This document shows, in pieces, positions 5,158 to 7,118 of a stretch of 7,118 nucleotides of DNA (position 1 is the stretch's first letter; each line of letters starts with the position of its first letter). The stretch is from positions 1 through 7,118 of the forward strand of contig JANTHA010000108.1 of NCBI GenBank assembly GCA_024762625.1. The letters are read 5' to 3'. The position numbers and the translations under genes were made by a program. The notes beneath the pieces are model-generated. The model saw only the letters and a program-made list of their open reading frames with translations, was not told the origin of the DNA and did no database searches. The stretch comes from Thiotrichaceae bacterium (GTDB lineage Bacteria; Pseudomonadota; Gammaproteobacteria; Thiotrichales; Thiotrichaceae).

Positions 5158-7032
5158 ATGAAAAAGTCGCTGTTTATTCTGCTGTTCATGGCGTCGTTGC
5201 TGGCTACGGCGTTTCCTGTTCTGGCGGAAAAAATTTCTGCCTACGGTGTAACAATGGATGTCAGACAAAGCGGCGAACTGTTTATTACGGAGAGCATAGA
5301 ATACGACTTCGAGAACCTGAAAAAACACGGCATTTACCGCGATATTCCGTTTACCATCAAACATGGCTCAACCATCAAGGATCTGGGCTTAAGCGGGTTT
5401 TCAGTGACCATGGACGGCGCGGATGTCCAGTGGCGACGCTCAACCATGAAGTCCGCCAAAGCAGGCGAGATCATTCGTTTGAAAATAGGCTCGCCATCAA
5501 GCTTTGTGACCGGCAAGCATCATTACCGAATTTCCTACCGCGTTAAAAAAGGCGTACTGCCTGCTGCAAATGACAAACAACGTGATGCGATCCGCTGGAA
5601 CGTGATTGGCACAGGCTGGACGGTTCCAATTTATAAGGTAACCGCTGATTTTAATTTGCCTGATTCACTATCACAGTCTAATTGTAAGGTTGCTGCTTTT
5701 ACCGGCGTTTATGGATCCAATGCAAGCAAAGCAACAAGCAAATGGATCAATGACAGGCATTTGCAGGTTAATGTAGCTGAATTACATCCACATGAAGGAC
5801 TGACCGTGGAAATCGCCTACCCCGTCAATTTGCTGGATCAGAATGGAGCAGAAAACGTTAAGGCGTCGCTGCAGGATATTATTCTGGGTAATTGGCACTG
5901 GGCCGCCCTGCTGGGTTTTCTGGCTTATTTCCGTAAGCAGTATAATAAATTTTCAGGTCACCGGGATAAACGCTCGGTGGCGGTTCAATATGAGCCGCCA
6001 GAGGGAATGAGTCTACTCCAGTCTGGTTTGCTTCTGGATAAATTCGCCGATAATGAAGATTTTGCGGCTGCTATCCTGGAGCTGGGCCAGCTTGGTTATC
6101 TGGAAATAGAACAAAAGAATAAAAAAGATGATCCGCTGCTTACCCGTACCGATAAACAGGATGAAGGTTTAACGCCCGGACAGAAATACTTGCTGGATGA
6201 GATATTATTTAAAAACGATAAACATTTTACTCTGGTTTCTCCGGCGACAAAATCACAAGCAAGCAAACTAACGAACGGTTTTAAACACATCAATGACAAT
6301 CTGTATGCCTGGTCGGTAGAAGATGGCTATATGGTGGAAAACCCGCAAAAAGTGAGGCGCTCCTTTCTCTGGAAAAGCATATTGTTGTTGATACCAGTTA
6401 TTTTGCTGGCCATTATCGTGATGGCCTATCAATATGGAAACAACGCAATCTTTTTACTTATTTTCCCAATTGTTTTTGGCGGCGTAGGTTTGAGCATAAT
6501 GCTCAGAAGGGGTCTGTCAAATAAATTTTTTGGCTTGATTTTTGCCGGCTCAGGCATGATGCCCCTGTTTATGCTGCGCGAGCAGGGCGTATCATTAAGT
6601 AGCATCATTCTGGGTCCCGTTGGCGCCGTTATCGTTATTGTCGCAGTAATGGCCTATACCTATAAAAAACTGGGCAACTTCACTCCAAAAGGTTCACAGG
6701 CGCAAATTCATTTGCTCGGTTTAAAAGAATTCATCAAACGCGTCAAACAGGATGAGATAAAAAGACGTCTTGAGATGGATCCGCTTTACCTTGAAAAGAT
6801 GCTGCCTTATGCAGTGCTTTTTGGCGAAACCAAACACTGGTTGTCTTTGTTTAAGGCGTTAAATGTTTCCACGCCTGTCTGGTATCACGGAAACCCTTCC
6901 AACATGAGGAACTTTGCATCTTCCATGAATAGCGCTGCAACACCGCCACCCAGCAGAGGCGGCGGCGGATTTTCAGGTGGCGGGGGCTTCTCCGGTGGAG
7001 GCGGAGGCGGCGGGGGCGGCGGCTCCTGGTAA
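5158..7032 (+). CDS. DUF2207 family membrane protein with glycine-rich tail
   Basis: This is a 624-residue envelope protein of unknown biochemical function. A Sec signal (K2 K3, hydrophobic 5-20, likely cut after VLA at A23) precedes the DUF2207 extracytoplasmic domain (about 25-230), which contains ESIEYDFENLKKHGIYRDIPF and AIRWNVIGTGWTVPI. A weak membrane segment lies at about 242-258, then a soluble region (about 260-400). Four further helices lie near 407-426, 430-449, 457-473 and 480-500. Positive residues between helices put the middle region and the C-terminus in the cytoplasm. The family block DPLYLEKMLPYAVLFGETKHW (541-561) is clear. The tail 601-624 is almost pure glycine with two GGFSGG units and ends SW. 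The ribosome-binding site GGGGAGAAGG (5144-5153) is strong. It forms an operon with lemA. Confidence 0.93.
   Translation: MKKSLFILLFMASLLATAFPVLAEKISAYGVTMDVRQSGELFITESIEYDFENLKKHGIYRDIPFTIKHGSTIKDLGLSGFSVTMDGADVQWRRSTMKSAKAGEIIRLKIGSPSSFVTGKHHYRISYRVKKGVLPAANDKQRDAIRWNVIGTGWTVPIYKVTADFNLPDSLSQSNCKVAAFTGVYGSNASKATSKWINDRHLQVNVAELHPHEGLTVEIAYPVNLLDQNGAENVKASLQDIILGNWHWAALLGFLAYFRKQYNKFSGHRDKRSVAVQYEPPEGMSLLQSGLLLDKFADNEDFAAAILELGQLGYLEIEQKNKKDDPLLTRTDKQDEGLTPGQKYLLDEILFKNDKHFTLVSPATKSQASKLTNGFKHINDNLYAWSVEDGYMVENPQKVRRSFLWKSILLLIPVILLAIIVMAYQYGNNAIFLLIFPIVFGGVGLSIMLRRGLSNKFFGLIFAGSGMMPLFMLREQGVSLSSIILGPVGAVIVIVAVMAYTYKKLGNFTPKGSQAQIHLLGLKEFIKRVKQDEIKRRLEMDPLYLEKMLPYAVLFGETKHWLSLFKALNVSTPVWYHGNPSNMRNFASSMNSAATPPPSRGGGGFSGGGGFSGGGGGGGGGGSW
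6958..7029 (+). repeat. GC-rich glycine-codon tract
   Basis: Simple GGN-codon repeat encoding residues 601-624 of the DUF2207 protein, with two GGCGGATTTTCAGG-like units followed by a run of ten glycine codons and Ser-Trp. Such tracts are prone to length change by replication slippage; in-frame gains or losses would be tolerated at this C-terminus. Confidence 0.8.
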
Positions 7033-7118
7033 TCTTTACAGTGAGCGAGACTATGACATCAACTGGGTATAACACTCAAGCGCAGTAAAATTTTTCGTAT
7101 CCTTGCTATCCTGCCTGG

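Noticed and set aside
3472..7032. Idea that the secreted PDZ domain binds the C-terminal Ser-Trp of the DUF2207 protein
   Set aside because: Positive-inside topology puts that C-terminus in the cytoplasm, while the PDZ protein is exported.
7033..7118. Search for a gene start or terminator in the last 86 bases
   Set aside because: Only very short frames and no hairpin with a T run are present; nothing can be supported before the window ends.

Overview
The window looks like ordinary chromosomal DNA of a gammaproteobacterium. HslU, HisI, YidD, LptM, LysA, LemA and the DUF971 protein all read as gammaproteobacterial types, and lptM directly upstream of lysA is a typical arrangement in that class. 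The genus cannot be fixed from the sequence. A methylotroph of the Methylococcales type would fit, but that is only an impression. All genes lie on the + strand, and no insertion sequence, phage gene, tRNA, rRNA or CRISPR array is visible.

Layout. Bases 1-570 hold the C-terminal part of hslU, the ATPase of the HslUV protease. A DUF971 protein (623-988), hisI (1003-1386) and yidD (1383-1607) follow closely, the last two with overlapping ATGA codons. A strong intrinsic terminator at about 1620-1648 closes this unit. The 390-base gap 1608-1997 has no credible gene, but it contains a long three-part imperfect hairpin (1666-1732), a perfect 9-bp hairpin (1735-1760) and a small third one. These point to a structured RNA or a decayed mobile RNA element. 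A likely promoter then drives lptM (1998-2186) and lysA (2189-3439). A secreted PDZ-domain protein of unknown role (3472-4422) follows, possibly in the same transcript.

After a 148-base gap with a CRP/Vfr-like palindrome come lemA (4571-5134) and a large DUF2207 membrane protein with a glycine-rich tail (5158-7032), evidently one operon. The last 86 bases hold nothing recognisable.

Function. The first block mixes protein quality control (HslU), a DUF971 protein, histidine synthesis (HisI) and membrane-protein insertion (YidD). The second joins outer-membrane LPS-translocon maturation (LptM) with lysine synthesis (LysA). The third is an envelope pair, LemA plus DUF2207, whose biochemical role is not established. 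The items most worth a second look are the structured intergenic region, the orphan PDZ protein, and the CRP-like site ahead of lemA.
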